DNA from: Schlesneria sp.
GTDB taxonomy: Bacteria > Planctomycetota > Planctomycetia > Planctomycetales > Planctomycetaceae
DNA length: 64,000 nt
Assembly: GCA_028291515.1 (NCBI GenBank)
Contig: JAQGHU010000106.1
Location: 248,001-312,000, forward strand
Direction: 5' to 3'
Shown here: in pieces, positions 9,651 to 19,106 of the stretch
How the letters are laid out: each line of letters opens with the position of its first letter
Numbering within the stretch: position 1 is the first letter of the stretch
Translations under genes and position numbers: made by a program
The notes under the pieces: model-generated
Database searches by the model: none
Seen by the model: the letters and a program-made list of their open reading frames with translations, nothing else
What the model was told of the DNA's origin: nothing

Positions 9651-9836
9651 TTAGACATGACGACCTGACAGGGTCAATCGACCGCGCGACGACGTTGTTC
9701 GTCGGCTGTCAGCTCCAGCAGAGTATAGGATCCACAACGCAAAACCCGAGAGGGCGACGCCACCCAGATCTTTGGAGATCAGTCGTATGGCAACAACAAC
9801 GCAGGCGGCGATCATCAACCGAATAACAGTAGCCAT
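9651..9836 (-). CDS. Possible small two-segment membrane protein
   Basis: A 61-residue frame with two hydrophobic stretches, MIAACVVVAIRLI and VALSGFALWILYSA, then a basic tail. It lies only 10 bases from the convergent phosphoesterase gene. There is no clear ribosome site, only AAGAAAG ten bases before the ATG. Hydrophobic pattern and codon choice are the only support; it could be a chance frame. Confidence 0.4.
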   Translation of the reverse strand: MATVIRLMIAACVVVAIRLISKDLGGVALSGFALWILYSAGADSRRTTSSRGRLTLSGRHV

Positions 9837-10234
9837 GGCAAGCTTTCTTGGCTTGAGTTTGTGAGCTGGTACTTAGAAGGTCGCCAACAACTCACAAAGA
9901 CCGTCGCCATTGTTTGCTGATTGCCGTCGTGCTTCCTGCGATTTCAGGAAAAGCACAGAAACCTTTAAGGTAAAGTTCAGTCAGAACTTTCATCCGTTTG
10001 TCGACCAACCTTGTCTTCAGATCAGGTCGAACGGGATGTTGCAGGTTATCGACGCTTTTGAGCCGATCACTTGAACCGCGGGCAGTTCATACCGTGCGAA
10101 GCGATTCTACTCCAGATCACTTGCAGGTGGTACCGGCGGAAATCTTGCGAAGTTGCCACATCAAGGATGATCGCTGAATTCCGAGGCCGGCGCATCTCCA
10201 AAGCCATCAATTTGTTATGCGAAGCAACTCGTAG
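9837..10234. other. Non-coding gap
   Basis: About 400 bases with no frame that looks coding. A short inverted repeat GTGCTTCCTG...CAGGAAAAGCAC is present near 9929-9956, with no T-run. Nothing else is seen. Confidence 0.5.
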
Positions 10235-11902
10235 TTATCGCTCAGCTCTGATGAGTGCCGCTTCGTTTAATTCGATCGCGCCATCATGATTCAGATCGAG
10301 CTTCTCAAATAGGTCCAGATCGCCCAGGAATTCGCGACGTGAAATCTCACCATCGCTATTGCGATCCATCTTGCGGAACCAGATCGGTCCGGCAGTACGA
10401 GTGGCCAGACCACCTGGCGTGTTCATCGCGATTTGCGGCTGAAAGTTGAGGTTGGGTAGCGATCCAATGGCAGCAATCATTTGGAATTGCAGTGGGATCT
10501 CTGCTTCTGAAAGCATTCCGTCGCCATCCGTATCCCATAAGGCAAGCTTGTTGGCCACGCTGCGCACTTCCCGATGCGCCAGGCGCCCATCGCGATCTGA
10601 ATCTAAGATGTCAAACAGGGTACGCCCCTGCTCAATGATGGAGAGCTCAACGCGGTTGCGGGCAAGATCTAAACGGGGCTGCAGATACCCGACAATTTCT
10701 TCCAAATAGAGCTTGCCGTTCTTATCCGCATCCAGATCGGCGAATGTCGCGCCGAACAGGGCGTTATCCGGAGCTTCCGATTTTTCGAGGTAGCCATTCG
10801 CATCAGCGTCGACAGCCATAAACAGCGGCTTGATCGAAAGCTCTGGATCCGTTTTATCGGGGGGTGATATGGCAGAGACGCTGACTTGAGCCGCCCCGAA
10901 TTGCAGATGAGCACCGCCGTCCGCTGTCGTACGAATCTTGTTGGCCGAGGCTCCGACGCCTTCGACTTTGCCAGTTGTCAGATTCAGTAACAGTTCGACT
11001 GACGTTTCGAGTTCTGAAACCAATTGCCGTAGTTCGGTAAAGTCGAGTTGCCCATCTCCGTCAACGTCGTACTTCACAAATTCGGCATCGGCCATCCCCA
11101 GTTCCAGCGGGCTGAGTTTTTGATTCTTCGCCGACTGCGAGGGAACACCCGACTTTGCTGAGTCGGTGCTGTCGTATTTGTCGACAATTCGTCGAATCAG
11201 CTTCGGCAACGATTCGCCACTGGAGATGCTGACGAAGGGATTGTTGGTCGGTGGCGGATTATTCATTCCCGGTCGAGCAACAGGCCTCGGCTGCGCTGCC
11301 AAAGGTTGAAGTTCGGCGACGCTGATCGTCTCGTCATTGTCGCGATCCAGCTTGCGAAGCACCTCTAACGCGTTCGCTAATTCTTCGACAGACAGCTTCT
11401 TGTCCTCATTGGCGTCCAGCTTTTGGAACAAAGGGGCTTCACCTGCCTGGTTCGCCATCCCGTTCGCATTGGGATCAACATTGGCGGTCCGAGACTGGAA
11501 TTTGACAACGAACGGAAAGACGCCAATCCGTTTGAAGTAGCTCAGCAATTCGCTTCGTGTGATCTTTCCATCCTTGGGACTGATATCGGGCGAAGTGTCG
11601 ACGACATTTCCATCCGCCGCCGCCAATTGCATCTGCCGAGCTTCGCGCGCCGTCAGGATTTTCCCCTGCGCTTCATCCGTTGTCACGACACCATCGTTGT
11701 TCTTATCGAGGCTCAGCAGCAGTGCCTCCGCTGCCTTTTCGAATCGTGCTTGCGGACCTTCTCCGTCAAGCAGGATCGACATCTGCAACACAACGATACC
11801 CGAATCGGAAAGGTACATCACCTTGTGAGATTCCGCGGGGGGTTGCCCTGCGAATGCGGTGCTGGCAGCGATCAGCAGCAGCGGAAGTAATCCGACTTTC
11901 AT
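10235..11902 (-). CDS. Exported multi-EF-hand calcium-binding protein
   Basis: A 555-residue protein with signal peptide MKVGLLPLLLIAASTAFAG. About ten EF-hand loops follow at irregular intervals, for example DKNNDGVVTTDE, DANEDKKLSVEE, DRDNDETISVAE, DVDGDGQLDFTE, DADANGYLEKSE, DADKNGKLYLEE, DSDRDGRLAHRE, DTDGDGMLSEAE, DRNSDGEISRRE and DLNHDGAIELNE. Most keep Asp at positions 1, 3 and 5, Gly at 6 and Glu at 12. The segment from about residue 270 to 345 is a separate beta-type region. Such proteins are common in planctomycetes and are usually placed next to DUF1501/DUF1549 genes, as here. The product is presumably periplasmic; calcium binding is expected, and a cellular role is not known. A ribosome site GGAG precedes the ATG by about 10 bases. 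Confidence 0.9.
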   Translation of the reverse strand: MKVGLLPLLLIAASTAFAGQPPAESHKVMYLSDSGIVVLQMSILLDGEGPQARFEKAAEALLLSLDKNNDGVVTTDEAQGKILTAREARQMQLAAADGNVVDTSPDISPKDGKITRSELLSYFKRIGVFPFVVKFQSRTANVDPNANGMANQAGEAPLFQKLDANEDKKLSVEELANALEVLRKLDRDNDETISVAELQPLAAQPRPVARPGMNNPPPTNNPFVSISSGESLPKLIRRIVDKYDSTDSAKSGVPSQSAKNQKLSPLELGMADAEFVKYDVDGDGQLDFTELRQLVSELETSVELLLNLTTGKVEGVGASANKIRTTADGGAHLQFGAAQVSVSAISPPDKTDPELSIKPLFMAVDADANGYLEKSEAPDNALFGATFADLDADKNGKLYLEEIVGYLQPRLDLARNRVELSIIEQGRTLFDILDSDRDGRLAHREVRSVANKLALWDTDGDGMLSEAEIPLQFQMIAAIGSLPNLNFQPQIAMNTPGGLATRTAGPIWFRKMDRNSDGEISRREFLGDLDLFEKLDLNHDGAIELNEAALIRAER

Positions 11903-11940
11903 AGAGGCCGCTCCATTTCATTCGTGCCGCGAGCACTCTG

Positions 11941-13278
11941 TCACAGGATCTCAGTGATTGGTTTCGCCATGGGATCAGCCAGGCGAATTGGCCGCCCCAC
12001 ATTGGAAAGATTCTGCTTCATTGGATCCACGCCAACAGCGTGGCACAACGTCGCGAAGAGATCCGAAACGGAGACGGGACGATCATCGACTTTCATACCG
12101 TCGGCGCTCGTCTTACCAATAACCTGCCCCCCCTTGATGCCGCCTCCGCACAAGACCGTGGTCCAGGCTGCAGGAAAATGATCGCGGCCCACCTGCGGAT
12201 TGATTTTGGGAGTGCGACCGAACTCGCCCATCCAGACGATGAGTGTTGAATCGAGCAATCCGCGATCCTTCAGGTCTTTCATCAACGTGGCCCACGCCGG
12301 ATCGAGAACACCCAGCAGACCTTTGACCGCCATGAAGTTTTGCTGGTGTGTATCCCAGGCGAACGTCTGATTGTTCGAGACGCCATTCAACGAGACTTCC
12401 ACAAACGGAACGCCCCGCTCGACCAGTCGCCTTGCCAACAGACAGGCCTGACCAAACTGATTGCGGCCGTAGGCATCACGAAGCTTATCGGGTTCACTAT
12501 CGAGATGAAATGCCTTGACCGACTCGGACCGCATCATCCGCACTGCCGCCAAGTACGCTTCGCGGTGGCTATCGGCGACGAGGCCCGGACGCTGGCTGGC
12601 GAAGTCCGCTTCCAGGTCACCCAGTAGCGCCAGACGAGCATCAGCACGGTATTCGTTAATGCCGGGGGCCGACTCCAGATTCTTGACGCTCAACGCTTGA
12701 TCGTAATTCATCCTCGCTGTGCCGGGGCCGACTCGGTTGCCATCGCCGACGATAAGCGGGGCATACTTCGGGCCGAGAAATCCCGGTCCATAAGCACTCG
12801 GACTGAACTGCATGTAGGGTGCGACAGCGACGAAGTTCGGCAGGTCTGCACTTTCCGATCCCAACTCCTTGCTCAGCAGCGAGCCCATCGTGGGATAATG
12901 AATGGGCCCCGTCGGCAGATTGCCGGTGCGCATCAGATACGTCCCGCGCGTATGATCACCCTCTTTGGTACTCATCGAGCGAATCGGGACACAGTGTTCC
13001 ATCAGTTTGGCAAGCTGCGGCAAGTGCTCGCACACTTGGATCCCCGACACCGACGAATCGATCGCCTTGAACTGCCCGCCATTCTCATGTCCGGGCTTCA
13101 TATCGAAGGTGTCTGTTTGTGGTGGCCCTCCCGTCATCCACAACAAAATCACCGATTTCTTTCGCGTCGGCGCGGTCGCAGCGTCGGCCGCAAACGCCGG
13201 CATCCAACGCGACATCGACGCTCCAAAAGTCCCGCAGGCGGACAGACGAAGTAGATCGCGACGAGTGAGTGCTGTCAT
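11941..13278 (-). CDS. DUF1501 family protein, Tat-exported
   Basis: A 445-residue protein beginning with a twin-arginine signal (MTALTRRDLLRLSACG, cleaved near MPAFAAD). The body has the alkaline-phosphatase-like fold segments typical of DUF1501: KKSVILLWMTGGPPQTDTFD near the start, MGSLLSKELG, and LDSTLIVWMGEFGRTPKIN with GRDHFPAAWTTVLCGGGIKGG near the end. The frame stays open to 13356, but the twin-arginine signal and GGGAG before ATG 13278 fix the start. The stop of the partner DUF1549/DUF1553 gene is 28 bases upstream; this pairing is characteristic of planctomycetes and Verrucomicrobia. Sulfatase-like or extracellular polymer-degrading roles have been proposed for the pair but are not established here. 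Confidence 0.94.
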   Translation of the reverse strand: MTALTRRDLLRLSACGTFGASMSRWMPAFAADAATAPTRKKSVILLWMTGGPPQTDTFDMKPGHENGGQFKAIDSSVSGIQVCEHLPQLAKLMEHCVPIRSMSTKEGDHTRGTYLMRTGNLPTGPIHYPTMGSLLSKELGSESADLPNFVAVAPYMQFSPSAYGPGFLGPKYAPLIVGDGNRVGPGTARMNYDQALSVKNLESAPGINEYRADARLALLGDLEADFASQRPGLVADSHREAYLAAVRMMRSESVKAFHLDSEPDKLRDAYGRNQFGQACLLARRLVERGVPFVEVSLNGVSNNQTFAWDTHQQNFMAVKGLLGVLDPAWATLMKDLKDRGLLDSTLIVWMGEFGRTPKINPQVGRDHFPAAWTTVLCGGGIKGGQVIGKTSADGMKVDDRPVSVSDLFATLCHAVGVDPMKQNLSNVGRPIRLADPMAKPITEIL

Positions 13279-13306
13279 GGGATCTCCCGTGATGCCAGAC
13301 CGTAGG

Positions 13307-14905
13307 CTAGTGATTGAAGAGGAACTCGGAGCTATTGAGCAGCGCCCAAAAAACATCGGCTAGCGCCGCCTTTTCATTCTTCGAGGGGCCGCCCGAGGCA
13401 ACATATTTCGTGAGCCTGTCCAATTCCTCTGGTCGAGGCTTCCGTGACAAGGCCGCCAGATACAACGCTTCGATACGGTCAGCATCTTTCATCAAAGGGA
13501 ATTCTGTTACTGCGGCCAGTGTCGCGCTGTTTTCGAGATTCGTGGCACTTGTGGTGAACTGGCCGTTCATCAATGCCAGAGCCTGCAAGATGCTGGTTTG
13601 ACGTTCGGTCGCGGAATTGTTGTCCGGTGCAAACAATTCGAGGAATTCAACACGAGGGCCAGTCTGGCCAAAAACGAACGCATTCTGCTGTTGAGTCGGT
13701 TCAAAAAAGCCGACAGCCGTCGCCAAACTATCGAACAGTTGCTCTGCCGTCAGCCCTTGAACTGTCATCCGAGCGAACTGCTGCGGATGGTCCTGGCTGT
13801 CATTTGTCCTGCGACTGGAAAGCTGATACGCCTTCGTCTGAGTAATCACCCGAATCAAATACTTCAGGTCGAAGTCATGCGAGGCGAAATTCGCGGCGAT
13901 CTCATCCAGCAGTTCAGGATGGCTGGGTGCGTTGGTTCCGCTGAAGTCGTCGATAGGATTAACGAATCCAATACCGAAGAAATGTCCCCACAAGCGATTC
14001 ACCGTTGCTCGTGCGAAGAACGGATTCTTCTTGGATGTGATCCAGTCCGCCAATTCCCGGCGCGAGGAAACTCGTGTACGCCACTGCGGCGACGAGCCAT
14101 CAAGGAATGTCGCTTGAACGACGCGATCGACTTCCGGGTCTGGAATGGTCAGTTCACGACGATCGAAGACCTCCTTCACCCGGCCAACGAATTCTTCGTT
14201 GCGGTCAACGCGTTCGATGCCTGCGAAGAACGCCGCGTACCCCCAGAACTGCTGGCGCTTCCAGACATCCTGTGGGTGGTCGTGGCACTGGGCGCATTCA
14301 ATCCGTAGTCCCAGGAACATTCTCGACGTTGCCGCGGCCAGATTCTCGGGCTTCACCTGTTTGGACTGAAAGAACGCCAGGGGAGACGCCGTCCCCATGC
14401 CATCGAGTGGTGAATTCATGGCACGGCCGGTGTCGAGCGGAACCGTTAACAGTTCGCGAACGACGGCGTCGTAGTGCGAGTTCTTGGCGAGATGTTGTCG
14501 CAACCAGCCTTCAAAGCCGGGCAACTGCGCTCGTACCTGCAGGTCGGAGTCTCCTTCGGGCATCATGACCTGACGCCAGAAATGGCTGAAGTTGGTCAGG
14601 TACTGCGGACTCTCAAGAAGTTGGGCAACAAGCGTTGCTCGCTTTTCGACCGACTCATCGCGAATGAATCTTCGAGCATCGGACACGGTGGGAATGACCC
14701 CGCCAACATGCAGAGAGACTCGCCGCAAGAACTCCGCATCGTCAGCTCGATCTGCCGGAGTAATCCGGTCCGAAGTCCAACGAGCGTCCAACTGCTGATC
14801 AATCCTTCGCGCCAGTTCCGTGGCATCGTCCGCGTCGGTAGACGGCGAACCCCATATCACCATGAACGCGAATGAGAGACACCAGATTTTGGAGTGAAGT
14901 GACAT
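13307..14905 (-). CDS. DUF1549/DUF1553 domain protein
   Basis: A 532-residue exported protein with a signal peptide of about 25 residues. A DUF1549 region (about residues 30-235) contains DAEFLRRVSLHVGGVIPT and the CAQCHDHP motif; DUF1553 (about 280-530) contains FFARATVNRLWGHFFGIGFV and the closing ALLNSSEFLFNH. The CxxCH in CAQCHDHP looks like a haem-binding motif and is conserved in the family. The usual N-terminal cytochrome c-like (PSCyt1) domain of larger relatives is absent, making this a short form. It is the first gene of a two-gene operon with the DUF1501 protein. GGAAG lies before ATG 14905. Function is unknown; export and redox or polymer-related roles are inferred from family context only. 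Confidence 0.93.
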   Translation of the reverse strand: MSLHSKIWCLSFAFMVIWGSPSTDADDATELARRIDQQLDARWTSDRITPADRADDAEFLRRVSLHVGGVIPTVSDARRFIRDESVEKRATLVAQLLESPQYLTNFSHFWRQVMMPEGDSDLQVRAQLPGFEGWLRQHLAKNSHYDAVVRELLTVPLDTGRAMNSPLDGMGTASPLAFFQSKQVKPENLAAATSRMFLGLRIECAQCHDHPQDVWKRQQFWGYAAFFAGIERVDRNEEFVGRVKEVFDRRELTIPDPEVDRVVQATFLDGSSPQWRTRVSSRRELADWITSKKNPFFARATVNRLWGHFFGIGFVNPIDDFSGTNAPSHPELLDEIAANFASHDFDLKYLIRVITQTKAYQLSSRRTNDSQDHPQQFARMTVQGLTAEQLFDSLATAVGFFEPTQQQNAFVFGQTGPRVEFLELFAPDNNSATERQTSILQALALMNGQFTTSATNLENSATLAAVTEFPLMKDADRIEALYLAALSRKPRPEELDRLTKYVASGGPSKNEKAALADVFWALLNSSEFLFNH

Positions 14906-15098
14906 GACTTGCTTCCGGCGCGCGAAGGGCTCAAGACAGATACCATTAGAGGCATATTGTCTGAGTAGTCAAGCACGTCATTGCAGAATCGCAATTTCAT
15001 CCACTGCCGCAGCTGGGACCGGAGAATCTCCCTGGCGAACTGCAGGCGAGTAACCACAGTTGAAATGACAGATTGACAGTGTCGTTAATCAGGAGGCC

Positions 15099-15119
15099 CC
15101 AATCTTTTCGCGAGATTGG
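15099..15119 (-). terminator. Hairpin after the secretin-N-domain gene
   Basis: CCAATCT-N7-AGATTGG lies about 20 bases past the stop of the large gene that reads leftwards. It has no T-run, so it is a weak terminator candidate. Confidence 0.3.
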
Positions 15120-15137
15120 CGACCTCGCTATTCAGCT

Positions 15138-18100
15138 CTAGTTGGCTCGACGGGCACCGCCGTTGCCGCCACCCGTATTCGGGCGGGCACCGCCACCTCC
15201 TTGGCGACCACCTCCACCTCCGGCTCCGGCACCTCCGTTAGTCCGACCAGTTCCACCGCCACCAGCGTTCGGACGTTGTCCACCGCCCGAGTTCTGTCCG
15301 CCCCCTTGCTGTCGGTTACGTTCCATCATGCGTCGCATCAACTCACCATCACCCTGCTGCCCCCCGCCTGGTTGACCCTGAGGCTGGCCTGGTTGCTCAC
15401 TTGGTTTGCGGCGAGTCGCGCGTGACGCACTGACCGTCACTTTTGGAATTAACGAGACGAGTGTCGAGGATACGACGGTCGGATCCGCCGTTTCGAGCCG
15501 CATGATCTGCACGGTCTGACGAGCATCACGAGCACGTTCGTCGATCGATGTCACTAAGCCTTCAATCTGGCGAAATAGATTATCATTGCAAGAGATGATC
15601 AGATGACTGGTGCGACGATCCACGCCGACGGTCAGTTGAACGCCGGGCTCTTTTCGTCCACCGTTCCCTCCGCCACCACCACCACCCATCAGCATCGCGA
15701 GCGGATTGAATCGTTGTCCACCACCGCCACCTTGTTGCTGCTGATTCTCGGGCGTCAGAGCGTCTTTGAAGACATCTTCGATGATGGCGGCGACTTCTTC
15801 GACATCAGCATGCTCAACAGCGATCTCGCGAGGAACGCGATCGCGGAGTGACGTGGGAAGTTCCGCGGAATCCAACAGCTCAAGCATCGATTCGATTTCG
15901 GCAATTTGGTCTTTGGGACCGGAAACAAACAATGCATTCGATCGGATATCAGTAATGATTCGTAGGCTGTTGCCTCCACCAAGCGTTTGATTAAGCCCGG
16001 TGACATTCATCATGCCACGGCCCAAGTTTGACAGTCCGCCGGTCAGCGAACCGAACATACCGCCGCTGGAGGATGTGGACGCCGTGACACTGCTTTGTGG
16101 AAACAATCGCTCGAGCATCTGCGCGGTATCGGTGGCATCGGCACTACGCAAATAGAAGACCGTCCATTGAGTTCGCACTGGTAATGCGGAGATCAGCGTG
16201 TTGAACATCTCCTCGAACTGGTCGAGAGCCTCGGGGTTATCGCCAGTGATCACCAATTCCCCCCCAACAATCGAAAGGCTGATCGGCGACTTGTCCGAAG
16301 CCGCTGGAGCAGCGTCGGCACGTTTTGGCAAGACTTCAGGCTTGGCCCCGGCGGGCGGCTCAACCGAGTCGCCAGTCTGGCTGGTGCCGACCGATTTTGG
16401 TGTCGCTTCGTCCTCACGTGCTCCCGATTGACTGACCTGCAAAATCGAGGAGCGTCGTGGAGCGGTCTGAGTTGATGGTCCTGTACGATCAAGTGAGCCT
16501 GCCGGGCGGCTGGTTGGACGCGGCACTTCGGGAGGCCGATTCGTGTTGGCGGGATTCTGAACATCGAAGCTGCGACCGCCTGGAACACGGCGCTCGCGAA
16601 CTGGATTCGGCTGCGACGGAACGACAACGCGAATCGGAGCACGGTCAGCAGCATCCCACATTTGCCGCATCAGTGGCAGCACATCCTGAGGATCTCGACC
16701 TTGTGGATTCAGCATGCGGACGTTGCCGCGACTCGCTTTCATCGCGTCTGAGTTCGGATCGGCACCGGATTCACCCAGGCTGGTCAGCAGGCTTTTCACT
16801 TGAGCCAATTGTTCGGCCGAGCCACGAATCAGGAGTCGGCGACCTAGCGAATCAGCCTCGATCGTGGGGGCTTTCACTTCGGTCGCAAACAGGTTTCGCA
16901 GCGTATTCGTCACTTGGACCGGGTCAGATCGGGTGAGATTGATGACAGCAACTGAACCGCCATTGATGTCGCCCGCTAAAGTCTGAATCAGTCGCTCAAT
17001 CTGGGTATGCTCTTCGCCATTTCCCTGGACATGAATTTTGCTGGATCGCGTATCGACTCCAACGACCAAACCAGGCAACATTGAATTCAAGGTTTGAGCC
17101 ACTTGAGTGACATCGCCACCGGCGACCGTGTAGGCCTTCAAGTAGGCTGGCCCGGTTTCAACGGGTGGTTTACCAGTGTCGACATCAATCGACTTCACCG
17201 CGTCTTCGACAACCTTGACCAGCGATGCAGAGGCGGTCACCAGCAAGTGATTGGTTCGCGTATCGGCCGTCACCTGGATCTTGCCTGCGAACGGCGAAGG
17301 AGCTGAAGGAGTGGCCACCGAGGGTTGCGGTCGTTGCTGCTGCTGTTGATCACGATTGCGATCATCGCCGCCACGACCTCTGTCGTCACCGCCGCGGAAC
17401 CCGCCGAAGCCACCAAAACCACCGCCGAAGCCACCGAATTGAGGATTACCCCCAAAGCCCATGCCGAACTGCGGAGAACTCGACGTGACGGCGGGGTTCA
17501 GGCCAAACAGACGGCGGACCGTTCGTTCCGCATCGGCCGCGGTGATGTGTTTCAACGAGATTGCACGAAATGCCGTTTCCGCATTTCCGACGGGAGTTCC
17601 CGCCTTCAGCAGGCGGATGATTCGGCTGATGTTGCTGCCGGTGTCCAAGATATTCAAGGAGTTGGTTTGCTTCATGGCGGCAATTTTGCCCCACGGACTT
17701 AACAGCTCTTTGACTTCCCCGACAATCTTATCGACTTCGAATCCTTCCAAAGGAACGTCAACAATCAGCAGTTCATTCACACCACGCTTGGCCAATTCGT
17801 CCACCGTGATGGTCGGAAGCAACCCGGGCGGAATCCCATTGTCGATGTTGAGCGCGACCAGGAAACGATCGCGACGAACCAGGGCATAGCCTTTCGGTAG
17901 CAAGTATCCATTCAACACATCCAGGGCTTCGGTCACTGTATAGGTCTTGTCGTCGTAGTAGTTGAAGGTTCCGGGCGGCACTTCGTTCAGATCCAGCGTC
18001 CACTGGGCCGCCTCGGCAAACAGCTTCAGCACTTCGGCCCAAGGAGCGTAGCGGAAGTTGAACGACAGCGTCGCTTCGCCATTGGGGGCTTTCGCACCGA

Positions 18101-18770
18101 CAGCAACGCCGGTGCCGTCGTCAGCGATAGTCGTTTCCAAGGGACCGGCGACTGGTCGCGCCGCGAATGAGGCCGTGGGGGCAACTCCTTCGGGCGGCTT
18201 TTCATCTGAGAAAACGGTTCGTCGAGTCGACGGCTGTGTGATCGAAGACGAATTCGATCCGCTATCGCTTCGTGATCGGTTGCCATCGGGGCGGGAATTT
18301 GGATTCGCTTCCTGCGCGGCCTTGACCTCTTTTTTGCGGTCTTCCCAGATCGCCTTTTGTTCCACGGTCAAAACGGCCATCTGCAGCGTTTCAAATTCCT
18401 TCATCTTGGCCTGGACTTCTTGATTACGCTTTTCGGTCTCTTCAGGAGATCTGTCGCCCCCCTGCCCGCGTCCACCTTGAAAGCTGGCACGGAAGTATTC
18501 CATCCGCTGCATATCAATTTCGCTGAGCGTTTCTTTTTGCTGCTCCGTCAGATTCATCTTTTCGGCGAACGAATCAGTGCGCAATTCACGACTCAGGCTT
18601 GGCTCACCATTGCCGAAAAAGCCGCCGCGTCCACCTCGACTGCCGCCGGGACCACCGCCGCCACGTTGGCCACCAGGCTGGGCAAAGACCACATCGGCTG
18701 TCAGCAACAAACCCAGGCAAAGCACACCAATGGTGCCCAGACACTTCAGGGTCTCGCAGAATCGCCGCAT
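15138..18770 (-). CDS. Large exported protein with repeated secretin N-type domains and a Gly-rich tail
   Basis: A 1,210-residue protein with signal peptide MRRFCETLKCLGTIGVLCLG and cleavage near VVFAQ. A Gly/Arg-rich linker and a charged helix (LTEQQKETLSEIDMQRM) follow. Then comes an N0-like domain (LSFNFRYAPWAEVLKLFAEA, with DLNEVPPGTFNYYDD) and several secretin_N-like modules of about 70 residues. Examples are FRAISLKHITAADAERTVRR, VAVINLTRSDPVQVTNTLRN, VFYLRSADATDTAQMLERLF and IAVEHADVEEVAAIIEDVFK. I do not see the C-terminal secretin beta-barrel; instead there is a low-complexity Gly/Gln/Asn-rich tail of about 90 residues. It thus looks like a periplasmic ring stack without the pore, a form seen in planctomycetes. 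The frame is open 48 codons further upstream, but ATG 18770 begins the signal peptide. No other secretion genes are near. Confidence 0.85.
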   Translation of the reverse strand: MRRFCETLKCLGTIGVLCLGLLLTADVVFAQPGGQRGGGGPGGSRGGRGGFFGNGEPSLSRELRTDSFAEKMNLTEQQKETLSEIDMQRMEYFRASFQGGRGQGGDRSPEETEKRNQEVQAKMKEFETLQMAVLTVEQKAIWEDRKKEVKAAQEANPNSRPDGNRSRSDSGSNSSSITQPSTRRTVFSDEKPPEGVAPTASFAARPVAGPLETTIADDGTGVAVGAKAPNGEATLSFNFRYAPWAEVLKLFAEAAQWTLDLNEVPPGTFNYYDDKTYTVTEALDVLNGYLLPKGYALVRRDRFLVALNIDNGIPPGLLPTITVDELAKRGVNELLIVDVPLEGFEVDKIVGEVKELLSPWGKIAAMKQTNSLNILDTGSNISRIIRLLKAGTPVGNAETAFRAISLKHITAADAERTVRRLFGLNPAVTSSSPQFGMGFGGNPQFGGFGGGFGGFGGFRGGDDRGRGGDDRNRDQQQQQRPQPSVATPSAPSPFAGKIQVTADTRTNHLLVTASASLVKVVEDAVKSIDVDTGKPPVETGPAYLKAYTVAGGDVTQVAQTLNSMLPGLVVGVDTRSSKIHVQGNGEEHTQIERLIQTLAGDINGGSVAVINLTRSDPVQVTNTLRNLFATEVKAPTIEADSLGRRLLIRGSAEQLAQVKSLLTSLGESGADPNSDAMKASRGNVRMLNPQGRDPQDVLPLMRQMWDAADRAPIRVVVPSQPNPVRERRVPGGRSFDVQNPANTNRPPEVPRPTSRPAGSLDRTGPSTQTAPRRSSILQVSQSGAREDEATPKSVGTSQTGDSVEPPAGAKPEVLPKRADAAPAASDKSPISLSIVGGELVITGDNPEALDQFEEMFNTLISALPVRTQWTVFYLRSADATDTAQMLERLFPQSSVTASTSSSGGMFGSLTGGLSNLGRGMMNVTGLNQTLGGGNSLRIITDIRSNALFVSGPKDQIAEIESMLELLDSAELPTSLRDRVPREIAVEHADVEEVAAIIEDVFKDALTPENQQQQGGGGGQRFNPLAMLMGGGGGGGNGGRKEPGVQLTVGVDRRTSHLIISCNDNLFRQIEGLVTSIDERARDARQTVQIMRLETADPTVVSSTLVSLIPKVTVSASRATRRKPSEQPGQPQGQPGGGQQGDGELMRRMMERNRQQGGGQNSGGGQRPNAGGGGTGRTNGGAGAGGGGGRQGGGGARPNTGGGNGGARRAN

Positions 18771-19106
18771 GATTTGGTCTCCGAAAACGGGGCGCGCCTC
18801 ACGATCAATGCGCGGATGCACTACGAGACTTAAACGGCCATCGCAGGCCAAAACATCGGAATCGCCCGAGTTGGCGACAAAACTTATGCTATCGGACGTC
18901 TCAACGACCAACAAGATGCACGGATTTACGGATCGAAATACCCGACGGGAAGAACTTTTTGAATCCCAGCAAATCGCGGCGAATTAACTCAAGTTTGGTG
19001 TCGTCAGAGTGTGACGAAGTCCATGACACGCTGCAACAAGATTCAGCTAATCTTCAGGCGCTGCTGCTATCATGGCTTGATGTTGCGACAAAATAGGGGT
19101 CGGAAA
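18771..19106. other. Divergent intergenic region
   Basis: About 336 bases between the starts of the leftward secretin-N-domain gene and the rightward EF-hand gene. It must contain both promoters, but I could not identify convincing -35/-10 pairs. Confidence 0.4.
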
